NCBI GenBank assembly: GCA_003480425.1 | Contig: QUJA01000004.1 | Location: 62,001 to 126,000 of the forward strand | From: Firmicutes bacterium AM31-12AC | Lineage (GTDB): Bacteria; Bacillota; Clostridia; Lachnospirales; Lachnospiraceae | DNA: 64,000 bases | Direction: 5' to 3' | Shown here: positions 1 to 8,696 of the stretch, piece after piece | Position numbering within the stretch: position 1 is the stretch's first letter | Layout: each line of letters begins with the position of its first letter | Program-made: the position numbers and the translations under genes | The notes under the pieces: generated by a model | Database searches by the model: none | What the model saw: only the letters and a program-made list of their open reading frames with translations | What the model was told of the DNA's origin: nothing

Positions 1-865
1 CGGCTATCAAGGAAATAAAAAAACAAATCCATATTCCACTTGTAGCGGATATTCATTTTGATTATCGTATGGCAATTGCGGCCATTGAAAATGGTGCAGA
101 TAAAATACGAATCAATCCTGGAAATATTGGGTCAAGAGATCGTGTACAAGCTGTTGTCGACAAGGCAAAAGAATATCATGTGCCCATTCGTGTAGGTGTA
201 AACAGTGGCTCACTTGAAAAGCCATTAATAGAGAAATACGGCGGTGTTACAGCAGAAGGAATTGTTGAAAGTGCTTTAGATAAAGTAAAAATGATAGAAG
301 ATATGGGGTATGACAATCTCGTTGTCAGCATTAAATCCTCGGACGTGTTAATGTGCGTGAAAGCACACGAATTAATTGCCGGTCAGTGCCCATACCCTTT
401 ACATGTCGGAATTACTGAAGCGGGAACACTTTACTCAGGAAATATCAAATCTTCTGTAGGACTTGGTATTATATTACACGAGGCATCGGAAATACAATTC
501 GTGTTTCATTGACTGGAGATCCTGTAGAAGAAATTAAAACTGCAAAATTAGTTCTTCGTACCTTAGGACTTCGTAAAGGCGGAATTGAAGTTGTATCTTG
601 TCCAACCTGCGGACGTACAAAAATCAACTTGATTGAATTGGCAAATCAAGTTGAAACCATGGTTTCAGAATATCCGCTTGATATTAAAGTTGCAGTTATG
701 GGATGCGTTGTAAACGGACCAGGAGAAGCAAAAGAGGCTGATCTTGGCATTGCCGGTGGTATCGGAGAAGGCTTGTTGATCAAAAAAGGTGAAATTATAA
801 AGAAAGTGCCGGAAACAGAACTTTTGAATACACTTCGATGGGAGTTAGACAATTGGAACAAGTAA
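1..865 (+). pseudogene. ispG: 4-hydroxy-3-methylbut-2-enyl-diphosphate synthase, 5'-truncated and frameshifted
   Basis: IspG (GcpE) is the [4Fe-4S] enzyme making HMBPP in the MEP isoprenoid pathway. The reading frame is already open at base 3, so the start lies outside the window. The conserved [20 protein letters not shown] and INPGNIG segments are visible, then frame 1 stops at 512. The rest (TGDPVEEIKTAKLVLRTLGL, the CPTCGRT cluster motif, GCVVNGPGEA) continues in another frame from about 484 to 865. Adding one G to the GG at 482-483 restores the expected [16 protein letters not shown]. Both cluster motifs (CxxC and the later Cys) are intact. The gene is expected to be essential in an organism using the MEP route, and ispF is intact at 24653, so I think the shift is a sequencing indel rather than true loss. 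It overlaps the start of polC. Confidence 0.9.
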
Positions 866-3800
866 GTAATGCCAAAAGATTTTTTGAGGTATTTCCAACG
901 TTAAAAGTTGAAAAAGATATACAAGAATTATTTGCAGATGTGCAGATTAAAAAAATTACAACAAATTCTTCAAGAGAATTTTTAAATATTCATCTATTCA
1001 GTCTGCATCTAATTCAAAAACGTTATATCAAACGAATGGAAGAACACATTAAAAAGCAGCTGTTTGGGAAGACCTCTGTAGCGATAAAAATTGAGGAGGA
1101 TTATCAGCTTTCTGAACAATATACGCCAGAAGCACTAATGGTAGAATACCATGACAGTATTTTATTAGAATTAAAAGAAGTCAGTGTGCTTGCAGCAAGC
1201 ATGTTTGAACAGGCAGAAATTCACTTTGAAGCAAATTCAATTATGCGTCTTGAATTATTAAATACAATTGTTTCAGAAGGACGAAAAGAGGAAATTGTAT
1301 CGTTACTGGATGAGATTTTTAATCAACGTTTTCATATTCCGACGGATATTCGTATAGAATATCGGGAAAAAGAAAAAGAAGACCAAAACCTGGAATATGA
1401 TGAACAGCGTATTCAGAGGGAAATAGATGCTATCTTTGCAAGAAACCGCAAACTTCATGGAGAAGAGAGGGAAAAAGAGTCTGGTGAATCCAGTCCTGAA
1501 AAGAAAGCCACACCTGTTTCTCAAAAGGCTGTTGTTGATAAGAAACCAAAGGACAATGGGAATGATAGTGGTGAACGTAAAAGCTTTAAATCTGATTTTA
1601 AGAAAGGTTATATACGTCCGTTAAAACAAGGGAATGATCCAAATCTCATCTATGGTAAGGATTTTGAGGATGAACCAATCCGATTGGATGTCGTCGAGAC
1701 AGAAATGGGTGAAATTACATTTCATGGAAAGATTATTACTTTTGAAACTCGAGAAATCCGAAATGAAAAATCTATTTTAATGTTTGCTGTAACAGATTTT
1801 ACCGATACTATTATGGTAAAAATGTTTATTCGTAACGATCAACTTCCGGATTTGCTTGGAGATTTAAAAAAGGGTTCATATATAAAAATCAAAGGTGTAA
1901 CAACAATTGATCGTTATGATGGCGAATTATCTATCGGTTCGGTTACCGGAATTAAAAAAACCGGTGATTTTACCACGAAAAGAGAAGATTTAAGTCCCGT
2001 GAAGCGTGTAGAATTGCATTGCCATACAAAAATGAGTGATATGGATGGGGTATCTGAAACACAGGATATTGTCCGTCGTGCCCACGATTGGGGACATGCT
2101 GCAATTGCCATTACAGATCATGGTATTGCACAAGCTTTCCCTGATGCAAATCACTTTATAGAACGATTGGATAAAGATGATCCATTTAAAATACTGTATG
2201 GTGTAGAAGGCTATGTTGTAGATGATCTAACAGAAATTGCTGTTGGAGCAGGAGATGAAACACTGGATGATGTTTATGTTGTGTTTGATATTGAAACCAC
2301 AGGATTTAGTGCCATAAAAGATAAAATCATCGAGATTGGAGCTGTAAAGGTTGTCAACGGCAAAATTATTGATAAATTCAGTACTTTTGTAAACCCTGAA
2401 AGACCAATTCCTTTTGAAATCACTAAACTAACAAGTATTACAGATGATATGGTTATGGAGTATCCAAATATTGAAGTGATTCTCCCACAATTTCTGGAAT
2501 TTGCAAAAGACGCAGTACTTGTTGCCCACAATGCAAGCTTTGATGTTGGATTCATTGAACAAAACTGCCGTTATCAGGATATTGAACCAAAGTTTATATC
2601 TGTAGATACAGTGGCTCTTGCCAGAGTGCTCCTTCCAACTTTATCAAAATATAAATTAAATATTGTGGCAAAAGCACTTGGAATTTCTTTAGAAAATCAT
2701 CATCGAGCAGTAGATGATGCAGGAGCAACCGCAGAAATCTTTGTAAAGTTTGTTGAAATGTTGAAAGAGCGCAATATAACAACATTAAAAGGAATTAACC
2801 AATTCGGTGATATGAATCCAAATGCGATTCGAAAGCTTCCAACACATCATATCATCATTCTGGCAAAAAATGATATTGGGCGTTACAATCTATATCAGTT
2901 GATATCAGAATCTCATTTAACTTATTATGCACGACGTCCACGCATTCCAAAAAGTTTGTTAAACCAATATCGTGAGGGACTTGTCATAGGAAGTGCCTGT
3001 GAGGCAGGTGAGTTATATCAGGCTATATTAAATGGAAAATCACCACAGGTAATTGCCAGACTGGCAGAATTTTATGATTATTACGAAATTCAGCCACTTG
3101 GAAATGATAAATTCATGCTTGCAAGTGATAAGTACTCAAATATCAATACCCTGGAAGATTTGATGGAAATAAACCGACAGATTGTACAGCTTGGGGAAAA
3201 ATTCAAAAAGCCTGTTGTTGCGACTTGTGATGTGCATTTCCTTGACCCGGAAGATGAAGTGTACCGCCGTATCATCATGGCAGGAAAAGGCTTCAGTGAT
3301 GCAGATGACCAACCACCTTTATTTCTTCGTACAACCGAAGAAATGCTGGCAGAATTTGAATATTTAGGTTCTGCAAAAGCTCATGAGGTCGTAATTGAAA
3401 ATCCTTGTAAAATTGCAAATATGATAGAAAAAATATCCCCGGTCAATCCTAACAAATGTCCACCGGTCATTGAAAATTCTGAACAGAATCTGCGTGATAT
3501 TTGTTATAACCGTGCTCATGAAATCTATGGTGAAAATTTACCAGAACCAGTATCCAAGCGATTGGAGAAAGAATTAAATTCTATCATTTCTAATGGATAT
3601 TCCGTTATGTACATCATTGCGCAAAAGTTAGTATGGAAATCAAATGCAGATGGATACCTTGTTGGATCACGAGGATCCGTAGGTTCTTCATTTGTAGCTA
3701 CTATGGCCGGAATTACAGAAGTTAATCCATTATCTCCGCATTATTATTGTGCACATTGTCATTATAGTGATTTTGATTCTGAAGAAGTAAAATCATATGC

Positions 3801-5388
3801 TGGAGGATGTGGATTCGACATGCCGGATAAAAATTGTCCGGTATGCGGTGAAAAACTAATAAAACAAGGATTTGACATTCCTTTTGAAACCTTTCTTGGT
3901 TTCAAAGGTGACAAAGAACCAGATATTGACTTGAATTTTTCCGGTGAGTATCAGTCTAAAGCGCATAAATATACAGAAGTTATTTTTGGAGAGGGGCATA
4001 CCTTTAAAGCCGGAACAATCGGAACGCTGGCAGATAAAACAGCTTACGGTTATGTAAAAAACTATTACGAAGAACGTGGTATGCGTAAACGACGTTGTGA
4101 AATAGAGCGGATCAGTCAGGGATGTACAGGTATCCGACGAAGCACCGGACAGCATCCGGGAGGAATTGTTGTACTTCCTCATGGACATAACATTAATGAA
4201 TTTACACCTGTTCAGCATCCTGCAAACGATATGACTGTAGACATCATAACAACACATTTTGATTATCATTCGATTGATCATAACTTGTTAAAACTAGATA
4301 TTCTCGGTCATGATGATCCGACCATGATCCGTATGCTGGAGGATTATATTACATCTGATGCTCTGGAGAATGAATACAATGAAGAAAATCCTTTTGTAGC
4401 AACCAAAATTCCTCTGGATGATAAAGATGTTATTTCGTTATTCCATAATACAAGTGCACTTGGTATTAAACCAGAAGATATCAGCGGCTGCCCGCTTGGA
4501 AGTCTTGGAATCCCGGAGTTTGGAACAGATTTTGTTATCCAGATGGTGCAAGATGCAAACCCACAATCATTATCTGATTTAATCCGAATTTCCGGTCTGT
4601 CTCACGGAACCAATGTATGGCTTGGAAATGCACAGGAATTGATCAAACAAGGAAAGGCAACGATTTCTACTGCAATCTGTACTCGTGATGATATTATGAT
4701 TTACTTGATCAATCAGGGAGTAGATAGTGCACTTTCTTTTACAATTATGGAGAGCGTACGAAAAGGTAAGGGGTTAAAGCCTGAATGGGAAACTGCAATG
4801 AAGGAAAAAGATGTACCGGACTGGTATATTGATTCTTGCAAAAAGATTAGCTATATGTTCCCAAAAGCACATGCTGCTGCCTATGTTATGATGGCTTATC
4901 GAATCGCATATTGTAAAATTAATTATCCGCTCGCTTATTATGGTGCTTATTTTAGTATTCGTGCCGATGCATTTTCTTATGAACTTATGTGCCAGGGCAA
5001 AGAAAAGTTAAATTATTATATGAATGATTACAGAAAAAGATCCGATAGTCTCACAAATAAAGAACAAGATACTTTAAAAGATATGAAGCTGGTTCAGGAA
5101 ATGTATGCCCGCGGACTGGAGTTTATGCCTATTGATTTATATCGTGCAAAAGCAAAAGATTTTCAGATTATCGATGGAAAGCTAATGCCGTCTTTTGCAA
5201 GTATTGACGGAATGGGTGATAAAGCTGCAGAAGCGGTAGAACTCGCTGCAAAAGATGGAAAATATCTGTCGTTAGATGATTTCAGACAAAGAACAAAGGT
5301 TAGTAAAACTGTTATTGATCTGATGTCAGACCTTGGATTATTCGGAGATTTGCCGCAAAGTAATCAGTTGTCATTATTTGACTTTTAA
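838..5388 (+). CDS. polC: DNA polymerase III PolC-type, alpha subunit
   Basis: The replicative polymerase of low-GC Gram-positives, with proofreading built in. At 1516 aa it is a little longer than the B. subtilis protein. Domain order: N-terminal region, a charged linker (about 195-250), an OB fold (about 291-385), a PHP domain starting at VELHCHTKMSDMDG (about 391) that is interrupted by a DEDD exonuclease (VVFDIETTGF, about 482), a Cys-rich metal site (CAHCHYSDF ... CPVCGE, about 972-1010), and the polymerase core with catalytic PDIDLNFSGE (about 1028) and YMFPKAHAAAY. The ATG at 838 lies inside ispG with a weak ribosome site. A TTG at 853 is preceded by GGGAG at 840-844 with 8-base spacing and could be the real start. 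Order ispG-polC is typical of Clostridia. Confidence 0.97.
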   Translation: MGVRQLEQVSNAKRFFEVFPTLKVEKDIQELFADVQIKKITTNSSREFLNIHLFSLHLIQKRYIKRMEEHIKKQLFGKTSVAIKIEEDYQLSEQYTPEALMVEYHDSILLELKEVSVLAASMFEQAEIHFEANSIMRLELLNTIVSEGRKEEIVSLLDEIFNQRFHIPTDIRIEYREKEKEDQNLEYDEQRIQREIDAIFARNRKLHGEEREKESGESSPEKKATPVSQKAVVDKKPKDNGNDSGERKSFKSDFKKGYIRPLKQGNDPNLIYGKDFEDEPIRLDVVETEMGEITFHGKIITFETREIRNEKSILMFAVTDFTDTIMVKMFIRNDQLPDLLGDLKKGSYIKIKGVTTIDRYDGELSIGSVTGIKKTGDFTTKREDLSPVKRVELHCHTKMSDMDGVSETQDIVRRAHDWGHAAIAITDHGIAQAFPDANHFIERLDKDDPFKILYGVEGYVVDDLTEIAVGAGDETLDDVYVVFDIETTGFSAIKDKIIEIGAVKVVNGKIIDKFSTFVNPERPIPFEITKLTSITDDMVMEYPNIEVILPQFLEFAKDAVLVAHNASFDVGFIEQNCRYQDIEPKFISVDTVALARVLLPTLSKYKLNIVAKALGISLENHHRAVDDAGATAEIFVKFVEMLKERNITTLKGINQFGDMNPNAIRKLPTHHIIILAKNDIGRYNLYQLISESHLTYYARRPRIPKSLLNQYREGLVIGSACEAGELYQAILNGKSPQVIARLAEFYDYYEIQPLGNDKFMLASDKYSNINTLEDLMEINRQIVQLGEKFKKPVVATCDVHFLDPEDEVYRRIIMAGKGFSDADDQPPLFLRTTEEMLAEFEYLGSAKAHEVVIENPCKIANMIEKISPVNPNKCPPVIENSEQNLRDICYNRAHEIYGENLPEPVSKRLEKELNSIISNGYSVMYIIAQKLVWKSNADGYLVGSRGSVGSSFVATMAGITEVNPLSPHYYCAHCHYSDFDSEEVKSYAGGCGFDMPDKNCPVCGEKLIKQGFDIPFETFLGFKGDKEPDIDLNFSGEYQSKAHKYTEVIFGEGHTFKAGTIGTLADKTAYGYVKNYYEERGMRKRRCEIERISQGCTGIRRSTGQHPGGIVVLPHGHNINEFTPVQHPANDMTVDIITTHFDYHSIDHNLLKLDILGHDDPTMIRMLEDYITSDALENEYNEENPFVATKIPLDDKDVISLFHNTSALGIKPEDISGCPLGSLGIPEFGTDFVIQMVQDANPQSLSDLIRISGLSHGTNVWLGNAQELIKQGKATISTAICTRDDIMIYLINQGVDSALSFTIMESVRKGKGLKPEWETAMKEKDVPDWYIDSCKKISYMFPKAHAAAYVMMAYRIAYCKINYPLAYYGAYFSIRADAFSYELMCQGKEKLNYYMNDYRKRSDSLTNKEQDTLKDMKLVQEMYARGLEFMPIDLYRAKAKDFQIIDGKLMPSFASIDGMGDKAAEAVELAAKDGKYLSLDDFRQRTKVSKTVIDLMSDLGLFGDLPQSNQLSLFDF

Positions 5389-5405
5389 ATAATATATGCT
5401 ATACT
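5378..5405 (+). promoter_or_regulatory. Predicted sigma-A promoter of glyA
   Basis: TTGACT at 5378-5383 and TATACT at 5400-5405, separated by 16 bases. The -35 overlaps the end of polC. It gives glyA its own start site. Confidence 0.55.
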
Positions 5406-5448
5406 TGTTTCCAATGGGGAACAAAAGAAGAGATGGAGGGAAACTACT

Positions 5449-6684
5449 ATGTATGATTTTGAAGAAATAGTAAAAACAGATCCTGAGATTGCGAATGCAA
5501 TCAAAGACGAGATGAATCGTCAAAACTCACATATCGAATTAATTGCATCTGAAAACTGGGTAAGCAAAGCAGTGATGGCTGCAATGGGAAGCCCACTCAC
5601 AAACAAATATGCTGAAGGATATCCTGGAAAAAGATATTATGGCGGATGTCAGTGCGTAGATGTTGTAGAAGATCTTGCAAGAGAACGTGCTAAAAAGTTA
5701 TTTGGTTGTGAATATGTAAATGTACAACCACATTCTGGTGCACAGGCTAACATGGCAGTTATGTTTGCTATGCTTGAACCTGGAGATAAGATTATGGGTA
5801 TGAACCTTGACCATGGCGGACATTTAACGCATGGCTCACCTGTAAACCTGTCCGGTAAATACTTCGATGTTGCTCACTATGGTGTAGATGAAAATGGATT
5901 TATTGATTATGATGAAGTGTTACGAATTGCCAAAGAACATAAGCCAAAATTAATCGTAGCAGGAGCAAGTGCTTATGCAAGAACGATTGATTTTAAGCGT
6001 TTTCGTGAAATTGCCGATGAAGTAGGGGCTTATTTAATGGTTGACATTGCACATATTGCAGGACTTGTAGCAACCGGATTACATCCAAGCCCAATTCCTT
6101 ATGCACATGTTACCACCACAACAACACATAAGACGCTTCGTGGACCTCGCGGAGGTATGATTATGTGCAGCGAAGAGATGAATAAAAAGTTTAATTTCAA
6201 TAAAGCTGTCTTCCCAGGTATTCAAGGTGGTCCGTTAATGCATGTTATTGCTGCAAAAGCAGTTTGTTTTGAAGAAGCGCTTAAACCGGAATATAAGGAA
6301 TATATGGAACAGGTTGTTAAAAATGCACAGGCTTTGAGTAAAGGCTTGATAGAACGTGGCATAAAGATTGTTTCCGGCGGTACCGATAATCATTTAATGC
6401 TGATTGATTTATCTGAAACAGAAATCAGTGGAAAAGAACTTGAAAAACGTTTGGATGATGCACATGTTACAGCAAATAAAAATACAATTCCAAACGATCC
6501 TCGCTCACCATTTGTTACAAGTGGCGTGAGACTTGGAACACCAGCTGTTACAACTCGTGGTATGTTGGAAGAAGATATGGATAAGATTGCTGAAATTATT
6601 GCACTTGTAGTAGAAAGCGAAGATAATGTAGAAAAAGCAAAAGCAATGGTTGCTGAACTGACAGATAAATATCCGTTATGTTAA
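5449..6684 (+). CDS. glyA: Serine hydroxymethyltransferase
   Basis: Cytoplasmic PLP enzyme interconverting serine plus tetrahydrofolate with glycine plus 5,10-methylene-THF, the main one-carbon source for purines and thymidylate. Length of 411 aa is typical. Visible family motifs are SENWVSKAV, the [16 protein letters not shown] segment, HSGAQAN, and the PLP-binding lysine K228 in [22 protein letters not shown] ribosome site precedes the ATG. It is monocistronic: its own promoter lies at the polC stop and a strong terminator follows at 6697. Confidence 0.97.
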   Translation: MYDFEEIVKTDPEIANAIKDEMNRQNSHIELIASENWVSKAVMAAMGSPLTNKYAEGYPGKRYYGGCQCVDVVEDLARERAKKLFGCEYVNVQPHSGAQANMAVMFAMLEPGDKIMGMNLDHGGHLTHGSPVNLSGKYFDVAHYGVDENGFIDYDEVLRIAKEHKPKLIVAGASAYARTIDFKRFREIADEVGAYLMVDIAHIAGLVATGLHPSPIPYAHVTTTTTHKTLRGPRGGMIMCSEEMNKKFNFNKAVFPGIQGGPLMHVIAAKAVCFEEALKPEYKEYMEQVVKNAQALSKGLIERGIKIVSGGTDNHLMLIDLSETEISGKELEKRLDDAHVTANKNTIPNDPRSPFVTSGVRLGTPAVTTRGMLEEDMDKIAEIIALVVESEDNVEKAKAMVAELTDKYPLC

Positions 6685-6696
6685 ATAAATACGAAT

Positions 6697-6730
6697 AAAA
6701 AAAGAGCATCGTGAAAGATGCTCTTTTTTT
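6697..6730 (+). terminator. Intrinsic terminator after glyA
   Basis: AAAAAAAGAGCATC / GATGCTCTTTTTTT perfect 14-bp stem with a 6-base loop (GTGAAA). With its A-tract it may also act on the opposite strand for the convergent cold-shock gene. Confidence 0.93.
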
Positions 6731-6819
6731 AATCTCATTTTGTTATTTGCTTTTAAAAATTATAAATATTAAATCTCGTCATAAATTTATATAATTAAAA
6801 GGTACATAAAAAAATCTGA

Positions 6820-7017
6820 TTAAAGTTTTACTACGTTTGTAGCCTGTGGTCCTTTAGCGCCTTCTGTTACATCAAATTCAACAGCCTGACCTTCTTCTAA
6901 AGATTTGAACCCATCCATAACTAATCCTGAATAGTGAACGAATACGTCATTTCCTTCAGCATCTGAGATGAATCCGTACCCTTTTTGGTTATTAAACCAT
7001 TTTACTGTACCTGTCAT
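6820..7017 (-). CDS. Cold-shock protein (CspA family)
   Basis: Small single-stranded nucleic-acid chaperone, 65 aa, one cold-shock OB domain. RNP1 is KGYGFI (12-17) and RNP2 is VFVHYSGL (25-32), in a TGTVKWFN...  fold start typical of the family. An upstream ATG at 7032 is in frame, but the GGAGG ribosome site lies inside that extension, six or seven bases before the ATG at 7017, so 7017 is the true start. It ends [10 protein letters not shown] as expected. A promoter lies about 70 bases upstream, giving a moderately long leader of the kind often seen for csp genes. Confidence 0.95.
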   Translation of the reverse strand: MTGTVKWFNNQKGYGFISDAEGNDVFVHYSGLVMDGFKSLEEGQAVEFDVTEGAKGPQATNVVKL

Positions 7018-7086
7018 TGCCTGACCCTCCATAAAAATTTAAAAAATAGTAGTATGTTTGTTCTTATCTTTGAACAATACTTGCTT

Positions 7087-7115
7087 ATTTTAGCATATTT
7101 AACAATAAAAGTCAA
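7087..7115 (-). promoter_or_regulatory. Predicted sigma-A promoter of the cold-shock gene
   Basis: On the minus strand TTGACT (7110-7115), a 17-base spacer, then TAAAAT (7087-7092). The leader to the ATG at 7017 is about 60 bases. The remaining DNA up to 7301 is AT-rich; I see no further feature in it. Confidence 0.65.
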
Positions 7116-7301
7116 TCGAATTATTTTACTATTCGTAAAAATGTACAAATTCATTCAAAGAAAAATTTTCCAACAATGCAGAGAAAAATAAAAATCGATG
7201 CATTAATAATAAAAGTATTGTATAATTAGAACTAACAGAATAAGATATCATTAATATGATACTTATGATCAATATACCAGAATAAGAGAGAAGGGAGTAA
7301 A

Positions 7302-7745
7302 ATGAAAGAAGAGATTTTTATATGGCTTGGATTGTTGATTGTATTTTTAATCATTGAGATTATTACTGTCGGACTTACAACAATCTGGATGGCAGGAGGA
7401 ACTTTAGTAGCGTTAATTTTATGTCTGGCTGGTTTCAACCTATGGTGTCAGATCATATCCTTTTTAATTGTATCCTTTATCTTATTATTATTTACAAGAC
7501 CTTTTGCTATGAAATACATAAATTGTCATCATGAAAAAACCAATTATGAACAAATAATAGGAAAAGTGGTTAAAATCACAAAAAAAGTAGATAATTTAGA
7601 AGAAACAGGTGCAGCTGTCGTGAATGGTTTAGAATGGACCGCACGTACAAAAAATACTGGAGAAATTTTAAATCCAGGAGATCTTGCAAAAGTGGTTGAA
7701 ATTTCAGGTGTAAAATTAATTGTTGAAAAATATCAGGAGGGATAA
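7302..7745 (+). CDS. NfeD family membrane protein
   Basis: Short-form NfeD protein, 147 aa. Two or three hydrophobic segments (about 5-65) are followed by a C-terminal OB-like domain (about 80-147) facing the cytoplasm (IIGKVVKITKKV ... LNPGDLAKVVEISGVKLIVE). NfeD proteins are partners of SPFH/stomatin proteins in membrane microdomains, and the next gene two bases downstream is exactly such a protein, so the pair forms an operon. There is no protease domain of the long NfeD type. The molecular role is not established for this clade. Confidence 0.88.
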   Translation: MKEEIFIWLGLLIVFLIIEIITVGLTTIWMAGGTLVALILCLAGFNLWCQIISFLIVSFILLLFTRPFAMKYINCHHEKTNYEQIIGKVVKITKKVDNLEETGAAVVNGLEWTARTKNTGEILNPGDLAKVVEISGVKLIVEKYQEG

Positions 7746-7747
7746 AC

Positions 7748-8680
7748 ATGTTTGGATTTTTAGTACTTATCATCATTTTAATTATTGTACTTTTCGTACT
7801 TATTTCATGTGTCAAGATTGTTCCACAGGCTCATGCCTACGTTCTTGAGCGTCTTGGTGGATATAAAGAAACATGGAGTGTAGGTATTCATTTTAAAATG
7901 CCAATTTTAGATCGAGTGGCAAGGAGAGTTTCTTTAAAAGAGCAAGTTGTTGATTTCGAACCGCAAGCGGTTATTACCAAAGATAATGTAACAATGCAGA
8001 TTGATACAGTTGTCTTTTTCCAAATTACGGATCCTAAAAAATACGCATACGGAGTAGAGAATCCAATCGCGGCAATTGAGAATCTGACCGCTACAACCTT
8101 GCGTAACATTATCGGAGATTTGGAATTAGATGAAACCTTAACATCCCGTGAGACAATCAATACAAAAATGCGTACAATACTTGATATTGCTACCGATGAA
8201 TGGGGAATTAAAGTAAACAGAGTAGAATTAAAGAATATCATGCCTCCTAAGGCTATTCAGGATGCTATGGAAAAACAAATGAAAGCGGAGCGTGAACGAA
8301 GAGAAGCAATCCTGCGTGCAGAAGGTGAAAAGAAATCTACAATTCTTGTTGCAGAGGGTGAAAAAGAATCTGTTATTTTGGAGGCAGAAGCCGCAAAACA
8401 AGCTGCAATCTTAAAAGCGGAGGCAGAAAAACAAAAACGGATCAAAGAGGCGGAAGGTCAGGCTGAAGCGATTCGCACTGTACAAAAAGCTACAGCGGAA
8501 GGTATTGAATTTATCAAGGCAGCAGGAGCCGACGAAGCTGTTTTAACATTAAAGAGTCTGGAAGCATTTGCAAAAGCGGCAGACGGTAAAGCGACAAAAA
8601 TTATTATTCCGTCAGATTTACAAGGAATTGCAGGGCTGACAAAAACAATTTCAGAGGTTGCAAGAACAGAGAAAGCATAA
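7748..8680 (+). CDS. SPFH/Band 7 (paraslipin-like) membrane protein
   Basis: Stomatin/prohibitin-type scaffold protein, 310 aa. One N-terminal membrane segment (about 2-21), an SPFH domain (about 22-180: PQAHAYVLERLGGYKETW, VTMQIDTVVFFQITDP, NLTATTLRNIIGDLELDETL), then a long Ala/Glu/Lys coiled coil (about 180-250) and a C-terminal IIIPSDLQG segment. It matches the QmcA/paraslipin subgroup. It is coupled to the NfeD gene just upstream, with GGAGG at the end of that gene as its ribosome site. The likely role is in membrane microdomains or membrane protein quality control; the pairing supports this but not a specific function. Confidence 0.92.
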   Translation: MFGFLVLIIILIIVLFVLISCVKIVPQAHAYVLERLGGYKETWSVGIHFKMPILDRVARRVSLKEQVVDFEPQAVITKDNVTMQIDTVVFFQITDPKKYAYGVENPIAAIENLTATTLRNIIGDLELDETLTSRETINTKMRTILDIATDEWGIKVNRVELKNIMPPKAIQDAMEKQMKAERERREAILRAEGEKKSTILVAEGEKESVILEAEAAKQAAILKAEAEKQKRIKEAEGQAEAIRTVQKATAEGIEFIKAAGADEAVLTLKSLEAFAKAADGKATKIIIPSDLQGIAGLTKTISEVARTEKA

Positions 8681-8696
8681 AGAGTAGATAATTATA

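Noticed and set aside
3856..4281. 141-aa open frame opposite polC
   Set aside because: It lies wholly within a highly conserved part of polC, has no ribosome site and shows no family features.
7033..7301. Hidden small gene before nfeD
   Set aside because: AT-rich with only the csp promoter; frames lack ribosome sites and coding character.
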